Assembly (NCBI RefSeq): GCF_036178845.1
Contig: NZ_CP108070.1
Location: 3,410,001-3,474,000, forward strand
From: Streptomyces sp. NBC_00271
GTDB taxonomy: Bacteria > Actinomycetota > Actinomycetes > Streptomycetales > Streptomycetaceae
DNA length: 64,000 nucleotides
Reading direction: 5' to 3'
The first letter of the stretch is position 1; each line of letters starts with the position of its first letter. The notes under the pieces were generated by a model. The model was not told where the DNA came from, searched no databases, and was given only the letters and a program-made list of their open reading frames with translations. The translations under genes were made by a program, and so were the position numbers. Below, in pieces: positions 43,596-52,248 of the stretch.

Positions 43596-44738
43596 TCAGC
43601 ACCCCTTCCACGGTGTCCAGTCGCCGAGATACGCCTCCCGGGTCGCCGACTCGGCCTCCCCGGGGCTCAGTTGGGGACGGTTCTCCGGGACGCTGATGAC
43701 CGCGCCGGGCCCCGTGTTCCGGTACTCGGCGAAGCGCTGGCTCTGCCACGGGTAGGCGTCCGCCATGTTGGTGTAGGGCGCGACCGCGTCGATCCCGGCG
43801 GCGAGGCGGGTGTCGCGGACGGTCAGCATGGGCCGGGCGGTGGTGTCCGAGCCGGGCACCCAGGGGCGGGCGAGCTTGTAGTACGCGTCCGGGGCCGCGC
43901 TGCTGACACGGCCGTGGGTGACCAGATAGCCGCGCGGGTTGGCGAGCGCGGTGGAGGGGGCGAAGACGAAGCCGTACGGGGCGGTCGCCAGGTCCGTGCG
44001 GCTCAGGGTGCGGAAGTGGCAGCGCTCGAAGACGGCGGTCGCCCGGCCGAAGACGAAGTCCACGTCACCTTCGACGTAACAGTCGCGGTAGTACTGGCGG
44101 GCGAAGGTGCCGAGCGCGATCGAGTCGGCGTACAGCGTGTCCTGGTGGCCCAGGAACCGGCACCCCACGAAGGCCGAGCGGTCGCCCTGCACCTTGACGG
44201 CGACCGCCTGGGTGCCGGTGATCTCGGGGTGGTCGGCGCGCAGGAAGTCGTTGGCGAAGGTGATCGAACGGGCGGTGAACCCGTCGGCCTGCACGGTGGT
44301 GGTGGCCGACCCGGTGGTCCCGTAGGTGCCGCCGCCGGGCTTCGGGGTGCCGTTGGCGTTGTCGTACACGACGACGACGTCACGCGGGTCCCCGGAGGCG
44401 CCGATCCAGGTCATCTCCGTACGGTCGACACCGACGGCGACCGTCTCGCGGTACGTGCCCGGCGCGACGACCAGCGTGTATCCGGCCCCTCCCCCAGTGC
44501 TTAACGCCTGGGAGGTGCCCCCGACCGCGCTGACGGCGGCCTGGACGGTGGTGTGGTCGCCGAGCCCGCCGGGGTGGACGTACAGGGTCCGCTCGGTGAG
44601 ACGGGCCGACGGTGAGCCGTAGCGCCCGAAGGGGGAGCGCCCCTGGGCTCGCGCGGGGGCCGCGAGACCGAGCGCCAGAGCGGCTCCGGCACCGGCGGCG
44701 AGGAAGGTTCTGCGACTGGGGGTGGTGCGGGAGAGCAT
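43596..44738 (-). CDS. Secreted pectinesterase, CE8 (first in tandem), with a TTA codon
   Basis: A 380-residue exported enzyme, closely related to the next gene. PSRRTFLAAGAGAALALGLAAPARA is a twin-arginine-type signal. Motifs: VAPGTYRETV, GHQDTLYADS, VDFVFGRATAVFE and ARPWVPGS. Residues 73-86 (GGTSQALSTGGGAG) are an insertion absent from the sister gene. Its DNA is a palindromic repeat that contributes a TTA codon at residue 79 (44502-44504). TTA is read only by the bldA tRNA in Streptomyces, so synthesis may be restricted to development. Confidence 0.92.
   Translation of the reverse strand: MLSRTTPSRRTFLAAGAGAALALGLAAPARAQGRSPFGRYGSPSARLTERTLYVHPGGLGDHTTVQAAVSAVGGTSQALSTGGGAGYTLVVAPGTYRETVAVGVDRTEMTWIGASGDPRDVVVVYDNANGTPKPGGGTYGTTGSATTTVQADGFTARSITFANDFLRADHPEITGTQAVAVKVQGDRSAFVGCRFLGHQDTLYADSIALGTFARQYYRDCYVEGDVDFVFGRATAVFERCHFRTLSRTDLATAPYGFVFAPSTALANPRGYLVTHGRVSSAAPDAYYKLARPWVPGSDTTARPMLTVRDTRLAAGIDAVAPYTNMADAYPWQSQRFAEYRNTGPGAVISVPENRPQLSPGEAESATREAYLGDWTPWKGC
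44487..44521. repeat. Palindromic repeat inserted in frame in a pectinesterase gene
   Basis: On the minus strand GGGGGCACCTCCCAG is followed by GCGTTAAGCA and CTGGGGGAGGGG, so CTCCCAG pairs with CTGGGGGAG. This is the form of a common Streptomyces intergenic palindrome. Here it lies within the coding sequence, keeps the frame, and introduces a TTA codon. Confidence 0.65.
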
Positions 44739-44796
44739 GACGATGCTCCTTCACTGTGCGGCGGCTCGAGAGCCCCGCGGGCTGCGCGGGGAAAGG

Positions 44797-44847
44797 GGCC
44801 GGAGCGGCGCGCCCTGGGTGAGGGGCGGGTGCGGAGCCGCTCCGGCC
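44797..44847 (-). terminator. Long hairpin downstream of the PL1 gene
   Basis: GGCCGGAGCGGC and GCCGCTCCGGCC form a perfect 12-bp stem with a 27-base loop. It lies between the PL1 stop and the pectinesterase start, and may separate transcripts. The bases 44850-44910 next to it hold several GTGGGTC-type short repeats. Confidence 0.5.
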
Positions 44848-44910
44848 TGACCAGGAGATGGGTCGCAGGTGGGTCGGTCGGGCGTGGGTCCGGCGAAGGT
44901 CCGACGTGGG

Positions 44911-46245
44911 TCAGCAGATCTTTCCGGCGCCCGCGCCGCGGTCGACGATCCGGGGCACCGCCCGCGGCGGGTCGACCTCGGTGCGCAGCGTCGGCGTCCA
45001 TCCGGCCCCGGACTGCAGCGTCTCCGCCGGGATCTCCGCGTTGTGCACGGCGATCAGGTCGGTGGCCGCCCCGTTGACGTAGTTGTCCGCGGCGGTGAGC
45101 GGCGCCTCCTTCCACTTCTTCAGGACGGTCGCCGCGCTGACTCCGGCGGGCAGCGTGAACGCGTTGTGCTCGGCGACGAGTTGGGACTCCATGCCGATGC
45201 CGTAGCTGTAGGAGTAGCCGTCGCCCGCGACGAAGTGGTTGTTGTACGAGTCGACCTGGCCGAAGCGGACGCGCGGCGCGCGCTCGACGAGGTTCGAGAA
45301 CAGGTTGTGGTGGAAGGTGACCTTGAGGTGGCCCCGGTCGACCGCCGCGGTGGACGCGCTGTCGCTGTTGCCGATGAGGATCGTCTTGTCGTGGTCGGCG
45401 AAGACGTTCCAGGAGGCCGTCACGTAGTCCGCGCCCTTGACGATGTCCAGCTCGCCGTCGTGCTGCTCGAAGATCCGCCCGAAGTACGTGGGCAGAGTGC
45501 TGTCGGGGTGGTCCCCGTCGGTGAAGGTGTTGTGGTCCAGCCAGACGTGCGTGGAGCCGTACACCACCGCGCTGTCGTACTCGGAGTTCCAGTTGCCGAC
45601 GGAGGTGTCGGTCGGGTCCCACTGCGGGAAGCAGTCGAGCGGGCTCTCGAAGGTGAGGTTGCGGACGATGACGTTGTCCACGGCCTTGATCTGGAGGCTG
45701 GCGCCCTTGAACCCCGCGCCCCTGCCGAGGCCGACGAGGGTGGTGTTCGCGGGGATCTCCGCCTTGATGGCGGTGTCCTGGTTGGCGGCGGAGGCGCGGC
45801 GCAGGCCTTCGGGGCTGTCGTCCGGCTCGGCGTCCAGGTTGGTGCCGTATCCCCAGTTCTCCGGCGAGTACTTCTGCAGATAGGCGTCGAAGTCGTAGCC
45901 CGGCGCGGCGAAGGAGTCGCAGCCCTCGGCGTTGGCGTCGATCGTGCCCTTCACCTGGATGATCTTCGGGGTGGTGCCGCCGTTCTTCAGCGCGGCCTTG
46001 AACTCGGCCCAGGTGGTGACGGTGTACACGTGTGCGGCGTCGGCCGCCGCACCGCCAGCGGTCCCCGTGCCCTCGGAGCCCCAGCCGTCACCGGCGGCGA
46101 GGGTCCCTCGGCCGACGTCGCCCGACCGGGTCTGGGCCTGGGCGGTGGTGCCGGTGACGGCGAGGGCCAGGGCGGTGCAACCGACCAGCAGGGCCGTCGT
46201 CGCCGACCCTGCTATGGCATGTGCATGCCATCTCTGTGTGTTCAC
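44911..46245 (-). CDS. Secreted pectate lyase, PL1 type
   Basis: A 444-residue exported enzyme. The signal peptide ends near TTAQAQT. Family-1 blocks are VKGTIDANAEG, NTTLVGLGRGAGFKG, VIVRNLTFESP, THVWLDHNTFTDGDHPD (calcium-site Asp), DYVTASWNVFADHDKTILIG and VERAPRVRFGQVDSYNNHF with the catalytic arginine. It cleaves polygalacturonate internally. GTG 46245 follows AAGGAGAG. It is downstream of the CE12 gene by 40 bases, so probably co-transcribed. Confidence 0.93.
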   Translation of the reverse strand: MNTQRWHAHAIAGSATTALLVGCTALALAVTGTTAQAQTRSGDVGRGTLAAGDGWGSEGTGTAGGAAADAAHVYTVTTWAEFKAALKNGGTTPKIIQVKGTIDANAEGCDSFAAPGYDFDAYLQKYSPENWGYGTNLDAEPDDSPEGLRRASAANQDTAIKAEIPANTTLVGLGRGAGFKGASLQIKAVDNVIVRNLTFESPLDCFPQWDPTDTSVGNWNSEYDSAVVYGSTHVWLDHNTFTDGDHPDSTLPTYFGRIFEQHDGELDIVKGADYVTASWNVFADHDKTILIGNSDSASTAAVDRGHLKVTFHHNLFSNLVERAPRVRFGQVDSYNNHFVAGDGYSYSYGIGMESQLVAEHNAFTLPAGVSAATVLKKWKEAPLTAADNYVNGAATDLIAVHNAEIPAETLQSGAGWTPTLRTEVDPPRAVPRIVDRGAGAGKIC

Positions 46246-46285
46246 TCTGCGGCTCTCCTTCTGGCGGAGGTTCAGTGGAAGGGGG

Positions 46286-47080
46286 TTACGCGGCCGCGTC
46301 CGGCCAGGTGATCCAGGACTCGGGTACTTCCTCGTCCAGCCGGCGCACGTCCCGGTGTGCCAGCACCCGGCGGTGCAGCAGCTCGGCCGCGACGAGACGG
46401 GCCACGGCGATCGCACCCGGCGGGTTGAAGTGGGTGTTGTCCTGCTCGGTCGCGGTCCAGTTGAAGTACTTCTTGGTCTCCTCGACACCGAGCCGCTGCC
46501 ACAGGGCGATCGACAGGGCCTGGATGTCGAGCAGCGCCACGTGCTCCTCCTCGGCGAGGGCGCGCATCGCCGCCGGGTAGTCGCCGTGGGTCGGCACGGC
46601 GTTGCCGTCCGCGTCGAACTTTCTGCGATCCACGGGGGTGGCGAGCACCGGCCGCGCGCCACGGGCCCGCGCCCCGTCGACGTACTGCCGCAGGTAGTCC
46701 TGGTACGTCGTCCAGGGCTCGGTGTAGCGCGTCGGGTCGGCGCTCTTCTCGTCGTTGTGCCCGAACTGGATGAGCAGGAGGTCGCCGGGCCGGATCGCCT
46801 CGAGAACGACCTCGAGCCGCCCCTCGTCGACGAAACTCTTCGAACTCCGCCCGTTCACGGCGTGGTTGGCGACTTCCAGCTGCTCCCGCAGAAAGAACGG
46901 AAGCGCCATGCCCCAGCCGGTCTCCGGCGCGGCGTCGGCGTACTTCTGAGCAGCGGTGGAGTCACCCGCGATATAGAGGGTGCGGCAACGCTGGGCGGCC
47001 TGTGCGGTACCGGTTGCCACAAGGGCGCCGGGAACGACGGCAAGAGCCGCCGAGGTGACCTGTCTGCGGGTGAGGGACAC
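46286..47080 (-). CDS. Secreted rhamnogalacturonan acetylesterase, CE12
   Basis: A 264-residue exported SGNH hydrolase. VSLTRRQVTSAALAVVPGAL starts the signal; YIAGDSTAAQ (catalytic Ser), FFGHND-type block LLIQFGHNDEKSADP and DNTHFNPPGA (Asp and His) are the SGNH/CE12 motifs. It would remove acetyl groups from rhamnogalacturonan. GTG 47080 behind GAAAGG is used; the longer frame from 47200 reads through a dispersed repeat and is not secretory. Confidence 0.9.
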   Translation of the reverse strand: MSLTRRQVTSAALAVVPGALVATGTAQAAQRCRTLYIAGDSTAAQKYADAAPETGWGMALPFFLREQLEVANHAVNGRSSKSFVDEGRLEVVLEAIRPGDLLLIQFGHNDEKSADPTRYTEPWTTYQDYLRQYVDGARARGARPVLATPVDRRKFDADGNAVPTHGDYPAAMRALAEEEHVALLDIQALSIALWQRLGVEETKKYFNWTATEQDNTHFNPPGAIAVARLVAAELLHRRVLAHRDVRRLDEEVPESWITWPDAAA

Positions 47081-47103
47081 AGGGGTGCCTTTCAACCGGG
47101 GGT

Positions 47104-47165
47104 GAGGGGCGCGCCCCTTCAGGGGCGCGGGGAACTGCGCGACCAGCCACACCCGGCCCGCGGTC
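47104..47165. repeat. Dispersed repeat between the binding-protein and CE12 genes
   Basis: GGGGCGCGCCCCTTCAGGGGCGCG hairpin region followed by GGGGAACTGCGCGACCAGCC and an ACCCGGCCCGCGG tail. The same core as at 8801 and 15418. Inside a transcription unit it could stabilise the upstream mRNA end or reduce read-through. Confidence 0.75.
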
Positions 47166-47213
47166 GCCACACAACCTCGAAGGCCACGAACCGACCGCAC
47201 CTGGCCAGCTGAG

Positions 47214-48551
47214 CTAGTGGTTCGCCTTCCAGTCCGCCTGTGCCTCGTTCAACTGGTCGGCCAGCGTGTCCAGGAACTGCTTCGCGCTCATCTTCCCGAG
47301 CAACAGCTTCTGGAAGTTCGGCTCGTTGTCGGACTTGGAGATCGTGTTCCAGTCCGGCAGGTAGTACGGCAGCTGCACGATCTTGGTGCCGGCCCCGTTC
47401 AGCGCCTCCGCCGCCAGCTTGGTGGGCTCGGCCTTCTGGATCCACGCGTCCTTCGCGGCGTCGGTGTTCGCCGGGACCTGTCCCGCCGACTCGTTGAACT
47501 TGGAGTTCTCCGCCGCCGAGAGGGCGAACTCGATGAACTTCCAGGCGGCCGCCTTGTTCTTGCTGGACCTGAACAGGCTCATCCCGTCGACCGGGTTGGA
47601 CACCTGCACGCGTGTGCCGTCGTCCTGCGTCGGGTTCGGGATGCCGCGGAACTTCTCCGCGCCCAGCGCCTTCACGTGGTCCTGGTAGGAGCCGAGGTTG
47701 TGGCTGAGCATGCCGATGGTGCCGCTGTCCCACTGGGCGACCATCTTGGTGAAGTCGTTGTTGACGTCGGCGGACGGGGTGTCCTTCTTGTAGAGGGCGA
47801 TGTACTTCTCGAGGGCGGCGACGTTCTTCGGGTCGTTGACGGTGGTCTTGTCGCCGTTCCAGAACGAGGTGATGCCGGTCTGGCCGTACACCGCGTCGAG
47901 GGCCGGCGCGATGGCGCCCTCGCCGCCCCGGATGGTGAAGCCGAACTTGTTCTTGCCCTTGTCGGTGAGCTTGTCGGCGGCGTCGTAGAACTTCGACCAG
48001 GTGGTCGGGGCGTCCACTCCCGCCGCCTTGAACAGGTCCGTCCGGTACCACAGCGTGCCGTTGTTGGCGGAGGTCGGCACCTGGTACAGGGCGTCACCGC
48101 CGCCCGCGGACCGGCTGACGTCGAGCAGGTTCTGGCTCAGCTTGCCGTTCAGCGAACTCCCCTTGAGCCGGCTGTCCAGCGGCTCAAGGGCTCCCTGGAC
48201 GGCGACCTCGGCGAGCATCGCGGTACCCACACCGCCGACGTCGGGCAGGCCGCCGCCCTGGATGGCGGTGTCGTACTTCGACTGGGCGCTCGCCGCCGGG
48301 ATGCCGACGTACTTGACCTTGATGTCCGGGTACTTCTTCTCGAAGTCCGCGATGATCTGCTTCCAGATGTCGGTGCGGACACCGCCGTTGTTGTCCCAGA
48401 AGGTGATCTCGCCCTTGCCGGAGCCCTCGGTGCCCTTGTCGCCCGCCGCTCCGCTGCCGTTGTCGCCGCAGGCGGTGGCGGTGAGCGCGAGCACGGAGCC
48501 CAGGGCGACGACCGTCGCGGCACGCCCGGTTCTGTGGATGTTGATCTTCAT
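47214..48551 (-). CDS. Sugar ABC transporter, lipoprotein substrate-binding protein
   Basis: A 445-residue family-1 solute-binding protein. Signal peptide and lipobox LTATAC, then a Gly/Ser/Lys linker. ITFWDNNGGVRTDIWKQIIADFEKKYPDIKV is the classic start of sugar receptors; TSANNGTLWYRTDLFKAAG and GMSLFRSSKNKAAAWKFIEF follow. ATG 48551 was chosen over 48578 for the signal peptide. It is last in the transporter part of the operon, 45 bases after the GH43 gene. Oligogalacturonate or a related pectin sugar is a likely ligand by context. Confidence 0.9.
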   Translation of the reverse strand: MKINIHRTGRAATVVALGSVLALTATACGDNGSGAAGDKGTEGSGKGEITFWDNNGGVRTDIWKQIIADFEKKYPDIKVKYVGIPAASAQSKYDTAIQGGGLPDVGGVGTAMLAEVAVQGALEPLDSRLKGSSLNGKLSQNLLDVSRSAGGGDALYQVPTSANNGTLWYRTDLFKAAGVDAPTTWSKFYDAADKLTDKGKNKFGFTIRGGEGAIAPALDAVYGQTGITSFWNGDKTTVNDPKNVAALEKYIALYKKDTPSADVNNDFTKMVAQWDSGTIGMLSHNLGSYQDHVKALGAEKFRGIPNPTQDDGTRVQVSNPVDGMSLFRSSKNKAAAWKFIEFALSAAENSKFNESAGQVPANTDAAKDAWIQKAEPTKLAAEALNGAGTKIVQLPYYLPDWNTISKSDNEPNFQKLLLGKMSAKQFLDTLADQLNEAQADWKANH

Positions 48552-48596
48552 TGATCGGCTCTCTTCTTCTGGATCCAACGGGGTTGTGGGGTCTTG

Positions 48597-50132
48597 TCAG
48601 TGGAAGGAACTGGTGATGCGGAACTGCGTGAACGAGGCCGCGCCGGCGTGTCCCCCGCCGACGGGCGCGAGTGCGAAAAGTCCGAGCAGGGCGCCGACCC
48701 AGCGCCAGGGGGTGGCGGCGAAGACCTGGCCGGAGGGCTGCCGGCCGCCCCCGACGTCGTACGAGAACCGGCAGCGCGCCCCCGCCCCGCTCTCGATCCA
48801 CAGCCGGGCCCGCCCCTCGGGCGCCTCTCGCGGATGTGCGGCGTCGCGTTCCCTCTCGGCAACCGATTCGGCGAACCGGTGTACGAGCCGTACCGACCCG
48901 TCCGCCTCCCGCTGGAGCCCGATCCAGCTGAAGGCGTCCCCGAGCACCGCGAGTCCCGCCCGCGCCCCCGGCTCCTCGCTGTCGAGGCGCAGCTCCACCT
49001 CGACGGTGGCGGGGGTGCCGGGTAACCGCTGGGTGAGGACGTTCGGCAGTCTGCGCAGGTCGTGCGCGTCCACCGTCCGTACGCAGCTCAGCCGCAGTCC
49101 GTCCCCCGAGTGCTGGGTGGCCCAGCCGTCATGGGGGTTGGCGGTCCACTGCCACTGCCGTCCGAACCGGCCGCCGGGGAAGTCGTCGTCGGTGGCGGGC
49201 GCGGAGGGCGGCTGCGGCGGCAGTCGCGGCTTCCGGTGTACGGCGACGGGGACACCCTTGTCACCGAGCACCGGCCAGCTGTCGTCGCCCCAGCGCATCG
49301 GCTGGAGGTGGACGACCCGCCCGTAGGGCCCGCGCTGCTGGAAGTGTGCGAACCAGTCCTCGCCGGCCCCCGTGCGCACCCAGCCGCCCTGGTGGGGGCC
49401 GTTGACCTCGGTGTCCCCCTGTTCCAGCACCACCCGCTCCTCGTACGGGCCGAAGAAGCCGCGCGAGCGGAAGGCGCCCTGCCAGCCGGTCTCCACTCCC
49501 CCGGCGGGTGCGAAGATCCAGAACCAGCCGTCGTGCCGGTAGGCCTTGGGCCCTTCGAGGGTGAACCAGCCCGGGATCCGGTCCCCGTCGATGATCACCT
49601 TGCCCTCGTCGAGCAGTCCGGTGCCGTCGGGGCGCATACGGTGGCCGGTGAGCCGGTTCTTCACGCCCGCGCGGGACTTGGCCCAGGCGTGCACGAGATA
49701 CGCCTCGCCGGTCTCCTCGTCCCACAGCGGGCAGGCGTCGATGAGTCCCTTGCCCTCCTTGACCAGGTGCGGCCGGGTCCAGGGACCGCGGATCTCCGGG
49801 GCGTTGACCTGGAAGATGCCGTGGTCGGGGTCGCCCCAGAAGATCCAGAAGCGGTCGTCGTGGTGCCGCAGGGACGGCGCCCACACCCCGCAGTCGTGCC
49901 TGGGCTTCCTGAAGTCCCCTGCGGGCTCGAGGAGTTGGAGGGCGTGTCCGACGAGCGTCCAGTTGACCAGGTCGCGGGAGTGCAGGAGCGGCAGGCCGGG
50001 CACGCGACCGAAGCTGGAGGCGGTGAGGTAGAAGTCGTCGCCCACGCACAGCAGGTCGGGGTCGGACCAGTCGGCGTCGAGGACGGGGTTGCGGTAGGTG
50101 CCGTCGCCGAGGTCGGCGGAGGTCAGCGCCAT
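48597..50132 (-). CDS. Cytoplasmic GH43 glycoside hydrolase with a TTA codon
   Basis: A 511-residue protein without signal peptide. The N-terminal propeller has NPVLDADWSDPDLLCVGDDFYL (catalytic Asp), GVWAPSLRHHDDRFWIFWG, IDACPLWDEETGEAYLVHAW and FTLEGPKAYRHDGWFWIFAPAGG (Glu). A C-terminal jelly-roll domain (about 320-511) is of the beta-xylosidase type. It would trim imported pectin-derived oligosaccharides. ATG 50132 overlaps the stop of the preceding gene. Codon 370 is TTA (49023-49025), suggesting bldA dependence. Confidence 0.88.
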   Translation of the reverse strand: MALTSADLGDGTYRNPVLDADWSDPDLLCVGDDFYLTASSFGRVPGLPLLHSRDLVNWTLVGHALQLLEPAGDFRKPRHDCGVWAPSLRHHDDRFWIFWGDPDHGIFQVNAPEIRGPWTRPHLVKEGKGLIDACPLWDEETGEAYLVHAWAKSRAGVKNRLTGHRMRPDGTGLLDEGKVIIDGDRIPGWFTLEGPKAYRHDGWFWIFAPAGGVETGWQGAFRSRGFFGPYEERVVLEQGDTEVNGPHQGGWVRTGAGEDWFAHFQQRGPYGRVVHLQPMRWGDDSWPVLGDKGVPVAVHRKPRLPPQPPSAPATDDDFPGGRFGRQWQWTANPHDGWATQHSGDGLRLSCVRTVDAHDLRRLPNVLTQRLPGTPATVEVELRLDSEEPGARAGLAVLGDAFSWIGLQREADGSVRLVHRFAESVAERERDAAHPREAPEGRARLWIESGAGARCRFSYDVGGGRQPSGQVFAATPWRWVGALLGLFALAPVGGGHAGAASFTQFRITSSFH

Positions 50133-50986
50133 CAGGGGCTCACCGCCTTGCGTACCAGCGCCGCGGCCTCGCTTCTGCCGAGGGTGCCGTCCGCGACGAC
50201 GGTGACGACCCGGCGTACGACCGTCTCCCCGGGCGGGATCGGCAGCCGTTCGGTGTGCGCGAGGGAGGAGCCGACGCCCGGGTACTCGGCGGTGCGCACG
50301 AACCACGGGTCGCGGCGGGTCGCCGCGGTGGCCCCGGCGAAGACGAGGGTCCAGCCCGCGCCCACGAGGGCGAGCCAGTCGGCGGGGGCCCCGTGGACCG
50401 CCTCCTCGCCCTCGGTGTCGGCGGTGAACACGCGTGGCGCCTGTGCTTCCTTGCGGGCCCGCCAGAAGAAGCCGCCGTAGGCCGCTCCTGGGCGCCCGTT
50501 GGTGGCCGGGCTGCCGATCGACAGGGGGTGCGTGGTCGTGTTGGTGAGGGAGAAGGTGAAGTCCAACGCCCAGGCGGAGTCGGTGAGTTCGGTGACGGCG
50601 ACCGTGCGGCGCTCGCGCAGCAGCTCGCCGCCCGCGGCCACCCAGCGCAGCTCCTCCACGAAGCCGTCGGGGTCGCGCAGCTGGAATCCGGCGTGCCGCT
50701 GGGCGCCGTGGTCGGCCAGCTCGGTGGGTCCCTGGTCGCGGACGTAGGTGCGGCCGCCCCAGAAGTTGTGCCCCTCGACGTCGGGAACGGCGACACCGAC
50801 GCCGAGGTGGTGGGTGTGGTCGGCGGGGCTGAGTTCGGTGACAGCCGTGCCGGCCAGGGTGGTGACCGGGTGGAGGTAGGGGCGCGGCGAGAGGCGGGGC
50901 GCGAGTTCGGGCCGGGTGACGTACCGGCCGACCGGGCGGCCCGCGGCTCGCAGGACGAGCGAGTCGGCGCTCTGCGCGTGGTTCAT
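50132..50986 (-). CDS. PmoA-like (DUF6807) protein of the sugar operon
   Basis: A 284-residue cytoplasmic protein. PADHTHHLGVGVAVPDVEGHNFWGG and FTFSLTNTTTHPLSIGSPATNGRPGAAYGGFFWRA match the family annotated as methane oxygenase PmoA-like (DUF6807). The name is misleading: members sit beside Gfo/Idh oxidoreductases in sugar clusters and have no link to methane. The reaction is unknown; the HTHH segment suggests metal or sugar binding. It is overlapped by its neighbours at both ends. Confidence 0.78.
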   Translation of the reverse strand: MNHAQSADSLVLRAAGRPVGRYVTRPELAPRLSPRPYLHPVTTLAGTAVTELSPADHTHHLGVGVAVPDVEGHNFWGGRTYVRDQGPTELADHGAQRHAGFQLRDPDGFVEELRWVAAGGELLRERRTVAVTELTDSAWALDFTFSLTNTTTHPLSIGSPATNGRPGAAYGGFFWRARKEAQAPRVFTADTEGEEAVHGAPADWLALVGAGWTLVFAGATAATRRDPWFVRTAEYPGVGSSLAHTERLPIPPGETVVRRVVTVVADGTLGRSEAAALVRKAVSP

Positions 50987-52248
50987 GGGGTGCTCACCTC
51001 GCTTCCCACCTTGTTCGCGGCCTCGTTCGCAGCCTTGTTCACGGCCTTGTTCGGGACGTCGCTTCGAACGTCGTTCGGGGCCTGGTGCGGCCGGGCCCAG
51101 GGGGCGCCGAGCTCGGAGTAGAGGGCGAGGGTGTCGGCGGCGGCCGCGACGAGGCCGTCGATGCCGGGCACGACCCGGCGGCTTTCCTCGGGGAGCAGCT
51201 CCCAGGCGTCGGCGGGCAGCGCGAGCGGGTCCGGCGCCTGCCGGATCGCCTCCACCACCTTCATGAAGGCACCCGTCGCGTCCGGCGCGACCAGCAGTTC
51301 GGCGCCCTCCGTCAGATGCGCGACCAGGTTCTCCAGCAGGTCCGTACGGCCGTACTCGATCTCCTCGGGGCCGTGCCCCGACCGCTGCACCAGCACGCGG
51401 TCCTGCTTGTACCAGAAGGTGATCCGGCCGCTGCCGCCGTGCACCAGGACGTACGGTTCGCCGGGCCGCTCGGCACAGAGCGTGGCGGCGACGGTGACCC
51501 GGCCCCGCGGGGTGGTGATCCGTACGCAGGACGTGTCGTCCGACTCGATGTCGTTGGCGTGCAGCAGCTCGGTCTCGATCGCGGTGACGTCCTCGGCGCG
51601 GGTGGACCCGTTGAGCGCGAGGGCGGTGGCGACGGCGTGCGCGAGCGGGTTGGTGAGTGCCCCGTCGATCACGTCCACGCCGTTCAGACGGCGCTTGCCC
51701 GCCCAGGGTGCCCGCCGGTAGTACGCCTCGTCGCGTGCCCAGGCGCCCGCCCCGCCGATCCCGGCCACCTGGCCGATCACACCCTGCGCGATCAGCTTCC
51801 GGATCGCGGGCACGGCGTGCGAGCCGAGCGACTGGAAGCCGATCTGGCAGACGACCCCGGCCGCGGTGACCCCGTCGGCCATCCGGCGGAACTCCGCGTA
51901 CGACGGCGCGGGCGGCTTCTCCAGGAGCAGGTGTACGCCCTTGCCCGCGGCGATCAGCGCCAGGTCGGTGTGGGTGGGGATGGGCGTGCAGATCACGGCG
52001 ATCGCGGCGCCGGTGGAGTCGAGGAGGGCGCCGAAGTCGGCCGACTGCTCGACGGTCTGCCCGTTCAGCTCCTCTGCACTGAGCGGGGTCAGCTCGCAGA
52101 CTCCCGCCAGCCGTACGAGCCCCTTGTCCTGGAGCCGGCGGATGTTCTCCAGGTGCCAACGACCGTGGCCGCGCGCACCCGCGAGAACGACGGGCAGCGG
52201 CAGTTTTCCGGTGGGCGTGCTCGACGGGAATTCCTCGGCGGGCCTCAT
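50983..52248 (-). CDS. Gfo/Idh/MocA-family oxidoreductase with a repetitive C-terminus
   Basis: A 421-residue NAD(P)-dependent sugar oxidoreductase. VVLAGARGHGRWHLENIRRL is the Rossmann nucleotide site; AIAVICTPIPTHTDLALIAAGKGVHLLLEKPPAPS contains the family EKP motif; LNGVDVIDGALTNPLAHAV is the conserved core of the substrate domain. The last 27 residues (NDVRSDVPNKAVNKAANEAANKVG) are a four-residue repeat from a 12-bp tandem repeat in the DNA. ATG 52248 overlaps the permease stop. Confidence 0.87.
   Translation of the reverse strand: MRPAEEFPSSTPTGKLPLPVVLAGARGHGRWHLENIRRLQDKGLVRLAGVCELTPLSAEELNGQTVEQSADFGALLDSTGAAIAVICTPIPTHTDLALIAAGKGVHLLLEKPPAPSYAEFRRMADGVTAAGVVCQIGFQSLGSHAVPAIRKLIAQGVIGQVAGIGGAGAWARDEAYYRRAPWAGKRRLNGVDVIDGALTNPLAHAVATALALNGSTRAEDVTAIETELLHANDIESDDTSCVRITTPRGRVTVAATLCAERPGEPYVLVHGGSGRITFWYKQDRVLVQRSGHGPEEIEYGRTDLLENLVAHLTEGAELLVAPDATGAFMKVVEAIRQAPDPLALPADAWELLPEESRRVVPGIDGLVAAAADTLALYSELGAPWARPHQAPNDVRSDVPNKAVNKAANEAANKVGSEVSTP
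50998..51081 (-). repeat. Seven degenerate 12-bp tandem repeats at the end of the oxidoreductase gene
   Basis: Plus-strand units CTCGCTTCCCAC, CTTGTTCGCGGC, CTCGTTCGCAGC, CTTGTTCACGGC, CTTGTTCGGGAC, GTCGCTTCGAAC and GTCGTTCGGGGC. They are coding and give the NKAA/NEAA-type C-terminal tail. The unit is related in form, though not in sequence, to the 12-bp array behind the pectinesterase. Confidence 0.82.

Noticed and set aside
50132..52159. Single long frame joining the PmoA-like protein with upstream Arg/Gly-rich sequence.
   Set aside because: The upstream part is a shadow of the Gfo/Idh gene; the true start at 50986 overlaps that gene's stop.
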